From assembly GCA_018993155.1 (NCBI GenBank), contig JAGKSX010000017.1:43473-107472 (forward strand): a DNA stretch of 64,000 bases, in the 5' to 3' direction. Every line of letters starts with the position of its first letter. Position 1 is the stretch's first letter. The stretch is from Hydrogenophaga sp. (lineage in GTDB: Bacteria; Pseudomonadota; Gammaproteobacteria; Burkholderiales; Burkholderiaceae_C). Below are positions 40,947-50,034 of this stretch, piece by piece. The translations under genes were made by a program, and so were the position numbers. A model generated the notes under the pieces. The model did not search any database. It was not told the DNA's origin and saw nothing but the letters and a program-made list of their open reading frames with translations.

Positions 40947-41609
40947 TTACCGATTCCGGGTGGGCGTGGGTCCCATGTCCAGCAGCTGCGCCTCCATGCA
41001 GGCGAAGCGCGCCTGTGCCTCCCGCACCAGCCAGCCGCCGGTGAAGAGGGAGAACGCGGGCAGCACCAGTTGCCGTTCCGTCAGGGCGAAGGCGGGGAAG
41101 CGGCCCCGGAAGCCGGGCACGTTCACCACCGGGTGCACGTGGCCGCAGACCGTGAAGTGGGCGCCGGTGTCACGGCCTTCGCCCGGTGCGTGCGCGAAGC
41201 GCAACGGGCCGTCGTCCAGCGGTTCGCGGCCGTGCGGGATGCCCAGCCCCGCGCGCGCCGCCGCCCGGTCGTGGTTGCCTTCGACGAGCCGCATGTCCAG
41301 CCCGGCGTGGCGAGCGCGGAAGCGGGCCCATTCCTCGCGCCAGCGCGTGTCCACGCGCGGGCCATGCAGCAGGTCGCCCAGCACCCAGAGCGAGGCCGCG
41401 CCGCTGCGTTCGATGAGCGCCGTCAGTCGCTCCAGGTCGTGGCGCGTGCCGCCGGTGGGCAGGGCGATGCCGGCGGCGCGGAACGCGTCGTCCTTGCCCA
41501 GGTGCACGTCGGCCACCAGCAGGCGCCGCCGCGCCGGCCAGTACAGCGCGCGGTCGGCGAACAGGCGAACGGGCTCGCCGGCCAGCACCAGGTCGATGGT
41601 TTCAGCCAT
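40947..41609 (-). CDS. pdeM: Ligase-associated DNA-repair phosphoesterase PdeM
   Basis: The 220-residue metallophosphoesterase has the motif series DVHLGKDDAFR (D34, H36), GDLLHG, EGNHDR and CGHVHP. PdeM proteins are encoded with an Lhr-type helicase, an MBL nuclease and an ATP-dependent ligase in bacterial DNA repair clusters. It overlaps the helicase gene by 8 bases and so is co-translated. Nucleases and ligase partners are not in this window. Confidence 0.9.
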   Translation of the reverse strand: MAETIDLVLAGEPVRLFADRALYWPARRRLLVADVHLGKDDAFRAAGIALPTGGTRHDLERLTALIERSGAASLWVLGDLLHGPRVDTRWREEWARFRARHAGLDMRLVEGNHDRAAARAGLGIPHGREPLDDGPLRFAHAPGEGRDTGAHFTVCGHVHPVVNVPGFRGRFPAFALTERQLVLPAFSLFTGGWLVREAQARFACMEAQLLDMGPTPTRNR

Positions 41610-44070
41610 GGCGCGCCTGCAGTTGCTCGGCCGCGCGCCGCACCCGGGCCGACCAGTCTTCCGTGCTCAGCTCGCCGCGCACCGTCTCCGCCCACAGCGG
41701 AAACGACAGCGGGGTCAGCGTGCGGGGCTGGCGCAGGTCGATCGTGCGCGCCGCGCAGCGCGTGAACGCGGCCGTGAGGGCCTGCACGTCCATCTGCGCC
41801 TCGAACACTTCGCGCACGGCCTGGGCCAGCAGCAGGTGATCCGGGTCGTGGCGCCGCAGAACGTCGAACAGCAGGCCGCTGGAGGCCTGCAGTTGCCGCG
41901 CGCTGCGCTGTGCGCCGCCGGGCAGCGAGGGCATGAGCATGCCGGCCACGCGGGCGATCTCGCGGAACTGGCGGCGCGCCATCTCGGTGAGATTCAGGCC
42001 TTCGTGCAGGTCGTCGAGCAGATTCGCCGGCGCGAGCAGCCGGGCCAGGAGGTCCGCGTCCACCGGCGCGGGCTGCGAGGCATTCAGCACGAAGCCGTAG
42101 TCGTTCACCGCGTACAGGAACGTGTTGGGCGCCAGGCGCCCCCAGCGCAGGGCGAACAGCGCGGCCATGCCTTCGTGCACCGTGCGGCCCGCAAAAGGGT
42201 AGACGAACAGCGACGCGCGACCCCGCGTGCGCACCGTCTCCACCAGCAGGGTCTGCGGCGTGGGCAGGGCCGAGACGCGCGCCTGCAGGTCCAGCAAGGG
42301 GGCCAGGGCGCGCAGTTCCGGGCTGTCGCGCGGGCCGTCGAGTACCGCCTCCATGGCCGCGCCCAGTTCGGTGGACAGCGGCATGCGCCCACCCTGCCAG
42401 CGCGGCACGGCGGCGCTCAGGCCCTTGGCCATGCGCACGTAGGCCGTCATCTGGTCCACCGCCACCAGCTCCAGCGTGCGGCCGGCGAACTGGAAACGGT
42501 CGCGCGGGCGCAGCCGGGCGATGAAGCTTTCCTCCACCGAACCCAGCGAAGCGCCGCGCAGAAACCGCACCGCCACCGCGCCGTCGGCGGTGATGGTGCC
42601 GATGGACAGCCGGTGGCGCAGCGCCACGCGCCGGTCCGTCACGCGGTAGACGCCGTCGTCGCCGCGCACCGCGCGGTGGAAATCAGGGTAGTTCTCCAGA
42701 GCCTGGCCGCCGCGTTCGATGAAGCGCAGCACGCCCGCCCATTGCGTGTCGCTCAAGGCGGCGAAGGCGTGTGTGCCGCGCACCTCGGCGAGCAGCGCGT
42801 CCGGCTCGAAGCCGCCGCCCAGCGCCAGCGTCACGCAGTGCTGCGACAGCACGTCCAGCGACAGGCGGGGCGGGCGCCGGGCCTCGATCTCGCCGGCCGC
42901 GATGGCCTTGCGCGCGGCGGCGAACTCGGCCAGTTCCAGCGCGTGCGTGGGCACGCCGTGGACCACGCCGGCCTCGCCGGGCCGGTGGTTGGCGCGGCCG
43001 GCGCGCTGCAGCAGGCGCGCCAGGCCCTTGGGGCTGCCCACCTGCATCACCCGTTCCACGGCGGGAAAGTCCACGCCCAGGTCCAGGCTGGAGGTGGCCA
43101 CCACGCAGCGCACGCTGCCGTCGCGCAAGCCCTGCTCGGCGGCCAGGCGCAGTGCCGTGTCCAGCGAGCCGTGGTGCAGGGCCAGGGTGCCTGGCGCTTC
43201 CAGCCAGATCGACGACAGCGCGCGGTGCCACAGCTCGGCCTGCGCGCGCGTGTTGGTGAACAGGATGGCGCTGCGCGCGCCGGCAATCAGCTGCATCACC
43301 CGCTCCAGCTGCGACAGGCCCAGGTGGCCGGCCCAGGCGAAGCGCTCGCCGTGCTCGGGCAGCAGCGTCTGGAGCACCAGGCCCCGGCGCCGCGCGCCGC
43401 GCACCACCGGCGCGCCGGGCCGGTGCGGCAGCAGCACGTCGCGCGCTTCGTCCAGGTTGCCCAGCGTGGCCGAGAGGCCCCAGGTCACGGCCGTGGGCGC
43501 CAGCGCCCGGATGCGCGCCAGCGTGAGTTGCAGCAGCACGCCGCGCTTGTTGCCCAGCAGCTCGTGCCACTCGTCCACGATCACGCCACGCAGCCCCGTG
43601 AGCAGGGCCGCCGTCTCGGGATAGGACAGCATCAGGGCCAGCGACTCGGGCGTGATCACCAGCACCTCGGCCAGGCCCTGGCGGGCCAGGCGCCGATCGC
43701 GCGAGCTGGCGTCGCCCGTGCGCTTGGCCACCGTCCAGGGCAGGCCCAGGGCTTCCAGCGGCGCGCTCAGGGCCTGGGTGGTGTCGGTGGCGAGGGCGCG
43801 CAGCGGTGTCACCCAGAGCAGGCGCAGGCGCGGGGTGTGCGGCGCAGGAACCGCCTCGCGCAGGCCGTCGAGCAAGGCGCCGCCCAGCGCCGCCAGGGTC
43901 TTGCCGCTGCCGGTGGGGGTGACGAGCAGGCCCGACTCCCCGCGCTGCCAATGGCGCCACACCTGCCGCTGGAACGGGGCCGGGGACCAACCCTGGGCAG
44001 CGAACCACGCGAGCAGCGCTGCGCCGGCCGCGCGGGTGCGGACAACCGGTGGGCGTGGGCTCAGGGTCAC
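41602..44070 (-). CDS. Ligase-associated DEXH-box DNA repair helicase (Lhr type)
   Basis: The 822-residue superfamily 2 helicase has the Walker A LLVTPTGSGKTLAALG (about 48-63), DEXH motif VDEWHELLG, and later LVTPESLALML, STLG-type SATLGNLDEA and a C-terminal Lhr-core domain with QRAGRANHRPGE (motif VI). Members translocate along single-stranded DNA. Length matches the ligase-associated subfamily (about 800) rather than full-length Lhr (about 1500). It overlaps pdeM. Confidence 0.93.
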   Translation of the reverse strand: MTLSPRPPVVRTRAAGAALLAWFAAQGWSPAPFQRQVWRHWQRGESGLLVTPTGSGKTLAALGGALLDGLREAVPAPHTPRLRLLWVTPLRALATDTTQALSAPLEALGLPWTVAKRTGDASSRDRRLARQGLAEVLVITPESLALMLSYPETAALLTGLRGVIVDEWHELLGNKRGVLLQLTLARIRALAPTAVTWGLSATLGNLDEARDVLLPHRPGAPVVRGARRRGLVLQTLLPEHGERFAWAGHLGLSQLERVMQLIAGARSAILFTNTRAQAELWHRALSSIWLEAPGTLALHHGSLDTALRLAAEQGLRDGSVRCVVATSSLDLGVDFPAVERVMQVGSPKGLARLLQRAGRANHRPGEAGVVHGVPTHALELAEFAAARKAIAAGEIEARRPPRLSLDVLSQHCVTLALGGGFEPDALLAEVRGTHAFAALSDTQWAGVLRFIERGGQALENYPDFHRAVRGDDGVYRVTDRRVALRHRLSIGTITADGAVAVRFLRGASLGSVEESFIARLRPRDRFQFAGRTLELVAVDQMTAYVRMAKGLSAAVPRWQGGRMPLSTELGAAMEAVLDGPRDSPELRALAPLLDLQARVSALPTPQTLLVETVRTRGRASLFVYPFAGRTVHEGMAALFALRWGRLAPNTFLYAVNDYGFVLNASQPAPVDADLLARLLAPANLLDDLHEGLNLTEMARRQFREIARVAGMLMPSLPGGAQRSARQLQASSGLLFDVLRRHDPDHLLLAQAVREVFEAQMDVQALTAAFTRCAARTIDLRQPRTLTPLSFPLWAETVRGELSTEDWSARVRRAAEQLQARHG

Positions 44071-44085
44071 CCGGTCGTCAGGGCA

Positions 44086-44334
44086 TCAAACGGCATCGCC
44101 ACCCCTGTCCGCGCCGCGCGGTTCGTCCACCGGGCGGTACGGCACCTCGGCCGGCGCGTGGTCTTCCTCGGGTGTTTCGGCGTCGCGGTAGGCGCCCCGC
44201 TGGTTCTGTTCCAGGTGGGGGTCGTCGCTGCTGCCCAGCGGCGCGTGGTCGCGGCCCCGGCCAAAGTCGCCCTGGGGCTGGCGCGAGGAGGCCCGCACGG
44301 CGACGGGGCGCTTGCTGTCTTCAGGTCGGGTCAT
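44086..44334 (-). CDS. Small hydrophilic hypothetical protein
   Basis: An 82-residue, strongly charged protein rich in Asp, Glu, Arg and Pro, probably disordered. No family is recognised. It lies 15 bases upstream of the helicase gene on the same strand and could share its transcript. The ATG at 44334 is preferred; an upstream alternative adds an arginine-rich stretch. Confidence 0.5.
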   Translation of the reverse strand: MTRPEDSKRPVAVRASSRQPQGDFGRGRDHAPLGSSDDPHLEQNQRGAYRDAETPEEDHAPAEVPYRPVDEPRGADRGGDAV

Positions 44335-44359
44335 GTCTGTCCTTTCTGTTCGTGCGCGG

Positions 44360-44386
44360 AGCCCGGGCAAGGCGCGTACCCGGGCT
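44360..44386. terminator. Hairpin between PLD-like and small genes
   Basis: AGCCCGGG (44360-44367) pairs perfectly with CCCGGGCT (44379-44386), 7 bases after the PLD-like stop on the minus strand. No clear T-run follows, so it is a weak candidate. Confidence 0.4.
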
Positions 44387-44392
44387 TTGCCT

Positions 44393-45478
44393 TCAAGCGG
44401 GCACGATCGCCTCGTGCAACTGCACCGCGTGCCCTGTCGCCTGATGGAAGACCGCTTCCAGCGACGCGGCGAACTCGGTGTCGTCCACGATCAGTTCGGT
44501 CCCTTCACCCACCTTTGCGCCCGGCACGTCGACCGCCAGGCTCGACCAGCTGCCATCCACGACGGCGTGGCAGGGGAAGGGGCAGCTGTCGTCCGCGCGG
44601 TACACGCGCGCCCCGACGCTCAGAAGGTCGGCGCAGCGTGCCTGCCACCGCCAGCCCAGCGCATGCCGGTGCACCACCACGGTCACCCCCACGCCGCTGG
44701 CGCCTGCCGCGAGCAGGGCCTTCATCAGGCGGCGCGAGGGCGCGCGCTCGACCATGCTCACGACCACCTGGGCGCGTGCCCGCTCGATCTGTTCGACCAG
44801 GGATTGACCTTCCTGCATCGGCGTGCCGCCCACAGCGGGTGGCACCGCCAGCCCCATGTGCGCCCGCCCGACCGCGATCAAGGGAGGAAAGTAGTTCGCC
44901 TGCGGCAGGCGCGTGGCGGCGCTGGACGCATGCCAGCTTTCCAGAAAGAGGCGCTGAAAGCGCTGCACCACGGGCCCTCGCACCCGCACATGGGGGCCGA
45001 AGCTGCAGAGGTCCGGCGAGCGGATGCCCGGCCCGCACCAGGCCACCTCGCCATCCACCACCGCCAGTTGCCGGTGCGTGGCGCGCAGGCGGCGGTCCAG
45101 CCAACCGCGCCAGCCGCGCCGGGGGTGGTCCTCGTTCAGGGTGATGCCCGCCTCGCACAGGCGAGAGAGCGCGTCGGTCGATCGCGCCATGTCCAGCGTG
45201 CGCGCGATGACCTGCACGCGCACGCCCTTGCGGCATTGTTCGGCCAGGCAGCCGATGATGTCGTCGCCGAGCCCCGGCGCCTGCAGCAACGCCGCATCCA
45301 GATTGATGTGGTTCACCGCGCGCGTCAGGGTGCCCAGCAAGGCCGCCCGGACTTCCTCGGTGTGGTCGAAAAGATCGGCCTGGTTGCCGCCCAGCAGGCG
45401 CTCGCCGGGCTCTTCGTCCGCGTCGGCGGCCACGGTGGCTGTGTCGGGGCCGAAAGGGGTGAATGCAGGCTGTTTCAT
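44393..45478 (-). CDS. Phospholipase D-like protein with degenerate HKD motifs
   Basis: The 361-residue protein has the two-lobed PLD layout seen in cardiolipin-synthase relatives: RATHRQLAVVDGEVAWCGPG (first lobe) and FPCHAVVDGSWSSLAVD (second lobe). In the first HxKxxxxD the lysine reads glutamine; in the second the HxK is not intact. Catalysis by the usual mechanism is therefore doubtful. It follows the histidine kinase gene by 83 bases on the same strand; a signalling or structural role is possible. Confidence 0.75.
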   Translation of the reverse strand: MKQPAFTPFGPDTATVAADADEEPGERLLGGNQADLFDHTEEVRAALLGTLTRAVNHINLDAALLQAPGLGDDIIGCLAEQCRKGVRVQVIARTLDMARSTDALSRLCEAGITLNEDHPRRGWRGWLDRRLRATHRQLAVVDGEVAWCGPGIRSPDLCSFGPHVRVRGPVVQRFQRLFLESWHASSAATRLPQANYFPPLIAVGRAHMGLAVPPAVGGTPMQEGQSLVEQIERARAQVVVSMVERAPSRRLMKALLAAGASGVGVTVVVHRHALGWRWQARCADLLSVGARVYRADDSCPFPCHAVVDGSWSSLAVDVPGAKVGEGTELIVDDTEFAASLEAVFHQATGHAVQLHEAIVPA

Positions 45479-45561
45479 GCGCTGCGCGGGCAAGAACGGT
45501 GCCCGCTCGCAGCGCCCGGCCCGCCGGCCGGCGTGAAAGAAGCTGGCGCCCTCGGCTCCTG

Positions 45562-47124
45562 TCACGGCGTGTTCCCCGCGTGGCTGGCCTCCAGCAGCGC
45601 GCTGAGCTGCGCCAGTTCCGCCGGCTTGATGAGGTGGTGGTCGAAGCCGGTGGCCATGATGCGATCGCGGTCGGTGGCCTGTCCCCATCCGGTGAGCGCG
45701 ACCAGCACCGTGTCCGCCAGCGCGCTGTCCGCGCGCACCAGCGCGGCGAGTTCGTAGCCGTCCCGCACGGGCATGCCGATGTCGACGAAGGCGATCGTCG
45801 GCACACACGCCTTCATCGCGGCGAGCGCCTCGTCCACGCCATAGGCCACGGCCGAGCTGGCGCCCATCAGCCCGAGCAGTTCGGCCAGCGAGTCCGCCGC
45901 GTCGCGGTTGTCGTCCACCACCAGCGCGCGGTGGCCCAGGCCGGCCTGCCCGTAGGCCGCCAGTGTGGGTGTCTCCACCTCCGCCGCTTCTTCGGACACC
46001 AGCGCAAGCTCCACCGTGATCGTGGTTCCCTGGTTGATGCCTGCGCTGCTGGCCGTCACCCTGCCACCATGCAGCTCGACCAGACTGCGCACCAGCGTCA
46101 GACCGATGCCCAGGCCGCCCTGCGCCGCGCTGGAGGTGTCGCTGACCTGCACGAACATGTCGAACACCGAGCCGAGCATGGCCTGTGGAATGCCCACGCC
46201 CGAGTCGCTGACCTGCACGCTCGCGGTGTGCCCATCGGAGCGCAAGGCCACCTCGATGCGCCCCTTCGGCGGGGTGAATTTCGCGGCGTTGTTGAGCAGG
46301 TTGGCAAACACCTGGGTCAGCCGAACCGCGTCACCGTTGACGGTGCAGGGCAGCGCCGGCAGGTCCAGCACCAGCTCGTGGCGGCCCGTCGCGAGCAGCG
46401 GCTTGCTGAGTTCGGCGGCGTCGCGCACCACGCGGTCCAGCGCCACCGGCGCCAGGCGCAGCTCGATCTTGCCCCGCGTGATGCGCGAGACCTCCATCAG
46501 GTCGTCGATGAGGCGCACCATGTGCGTGACCTGCCGGTCCATCATGGCGTAGAGGCGCTGGGCCGTGGCTTCGTCGGGCTGCTTCTCCGCGAGGATGTTC
46601 AGGGACGTGCGCAGCGGCGCCAGGGGGTTGCGCAGCTCGTGCGCGAGCGTGGCGAGGAATTCGGTCTTGCGTTGATCGGCCTCGCGCAGGCCCTCCAGCG
46701 TGGCCCTGAGCTGGTACTGGCGGCGGCGCGCCGCCAGCGCTGTGCGCACCGTGCTCACCAGCGACGAGACGCGCATGGGCCGCTCCAGCACGGTGAGGTT
46801 GGCCAGCTGTTCCAGTGCATCGGTGATGGCGATCGACTCCACACCCGACCGCGCCACCACGATCACCGGCACGTCGGACCACGCGGGTTGCGCCCGCAGC
46901 GCCAGCATGACGCGCCCGAATCCCTGATCGGCCAGGATCTCCTCGGCGATCAGCACGGCCGCCGCGCCCACCGCCATCTCCCTGGCCAGCTCGGCGGCGT
47001 CCGCGCAGGACTCGGCCTCGATGCCCACGCGCGCCAGCACCCGGGTCACCATCGCGCCGTCCTTGGCCGTGACCATCCGCAGCAGCACGCGCAGTTCGGG
47101 GGAGCGTGCCTTCACCTGGCTCAT
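45562..47124 (-). CDS. Hybrid histidine kinase with receiver-like domains at both ends
   Basis: The 520-residue protein has an N-terminal receiver-like domain (about 10-130) with Glu at the expected phospho-site (LIAEEIL), then a HisKA domain (FLATLAHELRNPLAP, H162), a HATPase domain (NLLNNAAKFTP, GVGIP, GGLGIGL) and a true C-terminal receiver (VVDDNRDAADS; phospho-Asp in AFVDIGMPVRDG). No membrane helix is seen, so it is cytosolic. Its start overlaps the KaiC-like gene stop (ATGA), which makes KaiC the likely input or partner. Confidence 0.92.
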   Translation of the reverse strand: MSQVKARSPELRVLLRMVTAKDGAMVTRVLARVGIEAESCADAAELAREMAVGAAAVLIAEEILADQGFGRVMLALRAQPAWSDVPVIVVARSGVESIAITDALEQLANLTVLERPMRVSSLVSTVRTALAARRRQYQLRATLEGLREADQRKTEFLATLAHELRNPLAPLRTSLNILAEKQPDEATAQRLYAMMDRQVTHMVRLIDDLMEVSRITRGKIELRLAPVALDRVVRDAAELSKPLLATGRHELVLDLPALPCTVNGDAVRLTQVFANLLNNAAKFTPPKGRIEVALRSDGHTASVQVSDSGVGIPQAMLGSVFDMFVQVSDTSSAAQGGLGIGLTLVRSLVELHGGRVTASSAGINQGTTITVELALVSEEAAEVETPTLAAYGQAGLGHRALVVDDNRDAADSLAELLGLMGASSAVAYGVDEALAAMKACVPTIAFVDIGMPVRDGYELAALVRADSALADTVLVALTGWGQATDRDRIMATGFDHHLIKPAELAQLSALLEASHAGNTP

Positions 47125-48623
47125 GCGGCGGGCTGGTCTGGGTCTTCGACGGGCACCGGCACGCCGGTGAGAATGCCGCGGAACTCGCGCAGCGGCGGGC
47201 CCACGGAAAGCCCGTCGGCCGTGATCTGGAAACGGCGGATGCTGCGTTCGTGCGCGCCCCCTCGCTTCTTCACCACCGAGATCGCCTGCCGCACCTCGCC
47301 TTCGGTCTCGTAGTAGCGCAGCAACACCACCGAGTCGGCCAGGTAGCTCGCGTCCACCGGCGACTGCATCTGCGCGCCGATCAGCCCGGTCTGCGCGCCG
47401 ATGAGCAGGGTGGCCACGCCCGACTGGCCGAGGAAGGTCAGCAGCTCGTGCAGCTGCACGATGAGGAAGCGCTCGTCCGGCATGGCATTCAGGTAGCCGT
47501 TGAGGCTGTCGATCACCACCACCTTGGCGTGGTGTTCCGTGACCGCCTGCCGGATCTCGTGCACGAACTCGCCCGGCGAGAGTTCGGCGGGATCGATCTG
47601 CCGCAGCCGGATGCGACCCGAGGCGATGTGCTTCGAGACCGGCATGCCCAGGCCGTCGGCGCGCATGCGCAGGGTGGCGATGCTCTCGTCGAAGATGAAC
47701 AGGGCCGCGCATTCGCCGCGCTCGGCGGCCGCCACCGCGAACTGCATGGCCACGCTGGACTTGCCCGTGCCTGGCGCGCCCACCAGCAGCGTGCTGGTGC
47801 CGCGCTCGGCACCCCCACCGAGCAGGGCGTCCAGCGCCTCCAGGCCGCTGGGCAGCTGGGACTGGTCGGCCTCCTCCACGTGTTCGGCGGCCACCAGCCG
47901 GGGAAACACCACCAGGCCGCCGCGCACGATCTTGTAGTCGTGGTACCCGCCCCGGAACGACTGGCCCCGGTACTTGAGCACGGAGAGCCGGCGCCGGGCG
48001 CCGCCGTAGTCCGGGTTGATCTGTTCCAGGCGCAACACCGCGTGAGAAATGCTCTGCACCTGAAGGTCGTGTTCCACGGCGGTCATGTCGTCGAGCAGCA
48101 TCACGGTGCAGTTGCGCCCCGCGAAGAACTGCTTGAGCGCCAGGATCTGGCGGCGGTAGCGCAGCGAATTGCCGGCCAGCAGCCGCAGCTCCGACAGCGA
48201 GTCGAACACCACCCGCGAGGGATTGATGCGTTCCACCTCCTTCAGGATGCGGATGGTCGTCTCGCCCAGCTCCACCTCGGAGGGATGGAACACCGTGTAC
48301 TGCTCTTCGGGCGACAGCGAGTCCTGCGAGGGCAGCATCTCGCGGACCTCCATCCCCTTCAGATCCCAGCCGTGGGACTGCGCCACACCCTGAAGCTCAT
48401 CAGAGGTCTCCGACAGCGTCACGTACAGCACCGCTTCACCCAGGCGCACACCCTCCATGAGGAATTGCATCGCGATGGTGGTCTTGCCCGATCCGGGCGT
48501 GCCCTCCACCAGATACAGGCGGCCGGGCGTCAATCCCCCACCGAGCACGTCTTCCAGACCGGGCACGCCGGTGCGCAGCAAAGAAGCGGGGGTCTTGTCG
48601 GAGGGCGGTGCAGAAGGGTTCAT
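47121..48623 (-). CDS. KaiC-like double-domain ATPase
   Basis: The 500-residue protein has two RecA-type domains with Walker A motifs VEGTPGSGKTT (about 41-51) and LVGAPGTGKSS (about 275). VVFDSLSELRLL and VVVIDSLNGYL are the Walker B regions. It resembles non-cyanobacterial KaiC homologues that often pair with histidine kinases or response regulators. No kaiA or kaiB is present, so true circadian function is unlikely; stress or light signalling has been proposed for such homologues. It is first of the KaiC-kinase-PLD run. Confidence 0.9.
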   Translation of the reverse strand: MNPSAPPSDKTPASLLRTGVPGLEDVLGGGLTPGRLYLVEGTPGSGKTTIAMQFLMEGVRLGEAVLYVTLSETSDELQGVAQSHGWDLKGMEVREMLPSQDSLSPEEQYTVFHPSEVELGETTIRILKEVERINPSRVVFDSLSELRLLAGNSLRYRRQILALKQFFAGRNCTVMLLDDMTAVEHDLQVQSISHAVLRLEQINPDYGGARRRLSVLKYRGQSFRGGYHDYKIVRGGLVVFPRLVAAEHVEEADQSQLPSGLEALDALLGGGAERGTSTLLVGAPGTGKSSVAMQFAVAAAERGECAALFIFDESIATLRMRADGLGMPVSKHIASGRIRLRQIDPAELSPGEFVHEIRQAVTEHHAKVVVIDSLNGYLNAMPDERFLIVQLHELLTFLGQSGVATLLIGAQTGLIGAQMQSPVDASYLADSVVLLRYYETEGEVRQAISVVKKRGGAHERSIRRFQITADGLSVGPPLREFRGILTGVPVPVEDPDQPAA

Positions 48624-48780
48624 GGCGGGCCGCAGGAAGAGAGGAGAGGAGGGTCGACCCATCTTCCCACAGGCACAGCGATGCACCAACCCGACGGGGG
48701 CCACGAATCACAGCCGGTTACAACTGCGTTCACGCTGCCCGGGCCTCCGGCGAGGCCACGCCCCCGTGGCTTTCTGCTAT

Positions 48781-49083
48781 CTATTCCATCGCTTCGACGA
48801 TGCGGATATCCCGTTCCGCGCCGTTGCCCAGGGCCTTCAGCGCCCGCTGGTACTCGGGGCTGTCGTGCGCCCCGGTGGCTTGTGCCACGCTGTCGAATTC
48901 GATCAGCACCGCGCGCTGATGAACCGCGGCCTCGTACACCTGCGCCGGCATGCCGCGCGCCAGGAAACGCCCGCCTGCCGCCTGGATGGCGGGGCCGGCC
49001 AGCTTGGCGTATTCCGCCAGGGCGTCGGGGTTGCTGATGGAGCGGTAGGTGGCTATCCAATAAGCCTTCGGCATGGTGGTCAT
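48781..49083 (-). CDS. DUF1330 family protein
   Basis: A 100-residue dimeric ferredoxin-like fold protein. PKAYWIATYRSISNPDALAEYAKLA, GGRFLARGG-type residues and the RAVLIEFDSVAQA strand match DUF1330. Function is unknown. The 157 bases between it and the KaiC-like gene, and the ~300 bases downstream of its start to the PaiB gene, show no supported gene. Confidence 0.87.
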   Translation of the reverse strand: MTTMPKAYWIATYRSISNPDALAEYAKLAGPAIQAAGGRFLARGMPAQVYEAAVHQRAVLIEFDSVAQATGAHDSPEYQRALKALGNGAERDIRIVEAME

Positions 49084-49380
49084 TCCTTGTGGGTGGAGAG
49101 GGCGCTGCAGCAGGACGCTGGCAAGGTGCGCAGCCAGTTGCAACTTCAACACCATAGCAAAAAATGACGTCTGCCTTCACGCTCCGGACTTTCTGGGCCC
49201 TGAATCTGTGGGGTGGCTGCGTCTTCGCTTTCAACGAGGCCCCGCCCCTCGGCCAGAGCGTGGGTGGCAAGGTGGCGACCCTTTCAACCCCGGTCCACTA
49301 CAACCGGAGCGGGCCCTCCGCCGGCACGTCGCAGCAGATGTTCAAGAACGTGGCGGCGGCGGCCAGCTGCGTGCGCCGCT

Positions 49381-50025
49381 TCAACCCCTGACGCCGAGGG
49401 CCCGGGCCACCAGGCCGGCCATCGCCTGGGCCTCGTCGCGCGGGTCGGCGCGCAGGGCGCTCACGGTGCCCAGCCGGTCCGGCAGGTCTTCGTCCTGGCT
49501 GGCCTTGAGCTTGCCTTCGAGCCGCCCGATCGGAATCTCCACCCCCACGATGGCGCGCAGCATGCGGTCGATGTAGTCGGCCGGTGCGTCGCCCACGCGC
49601 CATGGGGCAGGGCGGCCGGCCTCGTGCGTGGCCGTGAGCCGGTTCAGCACGTCCAGCAGCCAGTCCCGGTCGTCCACCGCGCGCGCGATGCCGTGCGCGT
49701 GCGCCACCGTGTAGTTCCAGGTCGGCACCACCTTGCCGTGGTCCGCCTTGCCGGGGTACCAGCCAGGGGAGATGTAGGCCTGCGGCCCCTGGAACATCAC
49801 CACCGACGGCGCGGCCGTGTTCAGCTGGCGCCAGATCGGGTTGGCCCGCGAGACATGGCCCACCAGCGTGCCGAATTCGCCCCGGTTCCAGTCCAGCAGA
49901 AAGGGCACATGGTTCGCCACCAGGCCGCCCTCGGTCTGGCACACCCAGGCGCCCAGCGGGTGCGCTTCCATCAGGCCGAAGATCGCCTCGCGGTCGTCGA
50001 GGGCGTGGTGCTTTGAAACGTACAT
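49381..50025 (-). CDS. PaiB-type FMN-binding protein
   Basis: The 214-residue protein matches the FMN-binding negative transcriptional regulator (PaiB) family: MYVSKHHALDDREAIFGLMEAHPLGAW at the start, HVPFLLD, GHVSRANPIWRQL and PQAYISPGWYP. The fold is a flavin-reductase-like split barrel. A regulatory role was proposed from Bacillus PaiB; direct evidence here is lacking. It is downstream of argO on the same strand (9-base gap). Confidence 0.9.
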   Translation of the reverse strand: MYVSKHHALDDREAIFGLMEAHPLGAWVCQTEGGLVANHVPFLLDWNRGEFGTLVGHVSRANPIWRQLNTAAPSVVMFQGPQAYISPGWYPGKADHGKVVPTWNYTVAHAHGIARAVDDRDWLLDVLNRLTATHEAGRPAPWRVGDAPADYIDRMLRAIVGVEIPIGRLEGKLKASQDEDLPDRLGTVSALRADPRDEAQAMAGLVARALGVRG

Positions 50026-50034
50026 GGTCTCTCC

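Noticed and set aside
40876-45144. 1422-codon plus-strand open frame opposite pdeM, the helicase and the PLD-like gene
   Set aside because: Arg/Gln/Ala/His-rich composition typical of the antisense of GC-rich genes; the minus strand carries clear protein families throughout.
47121-48623. Circadian clock function for the KaiC-like protein
   Set aside because: No KaiA or KaiB is present, and KaiC homologues are widespread outside cyanobacteria without clocks.
49164-49391. 75-codon plus-strand reading frame between DUF1330 and PaiB genes
   Set aside because: No Shine-Dalgarno, no recognisable domain, low-complexity composition, and its end overlaps the PaiB gene; not supported as a gene.
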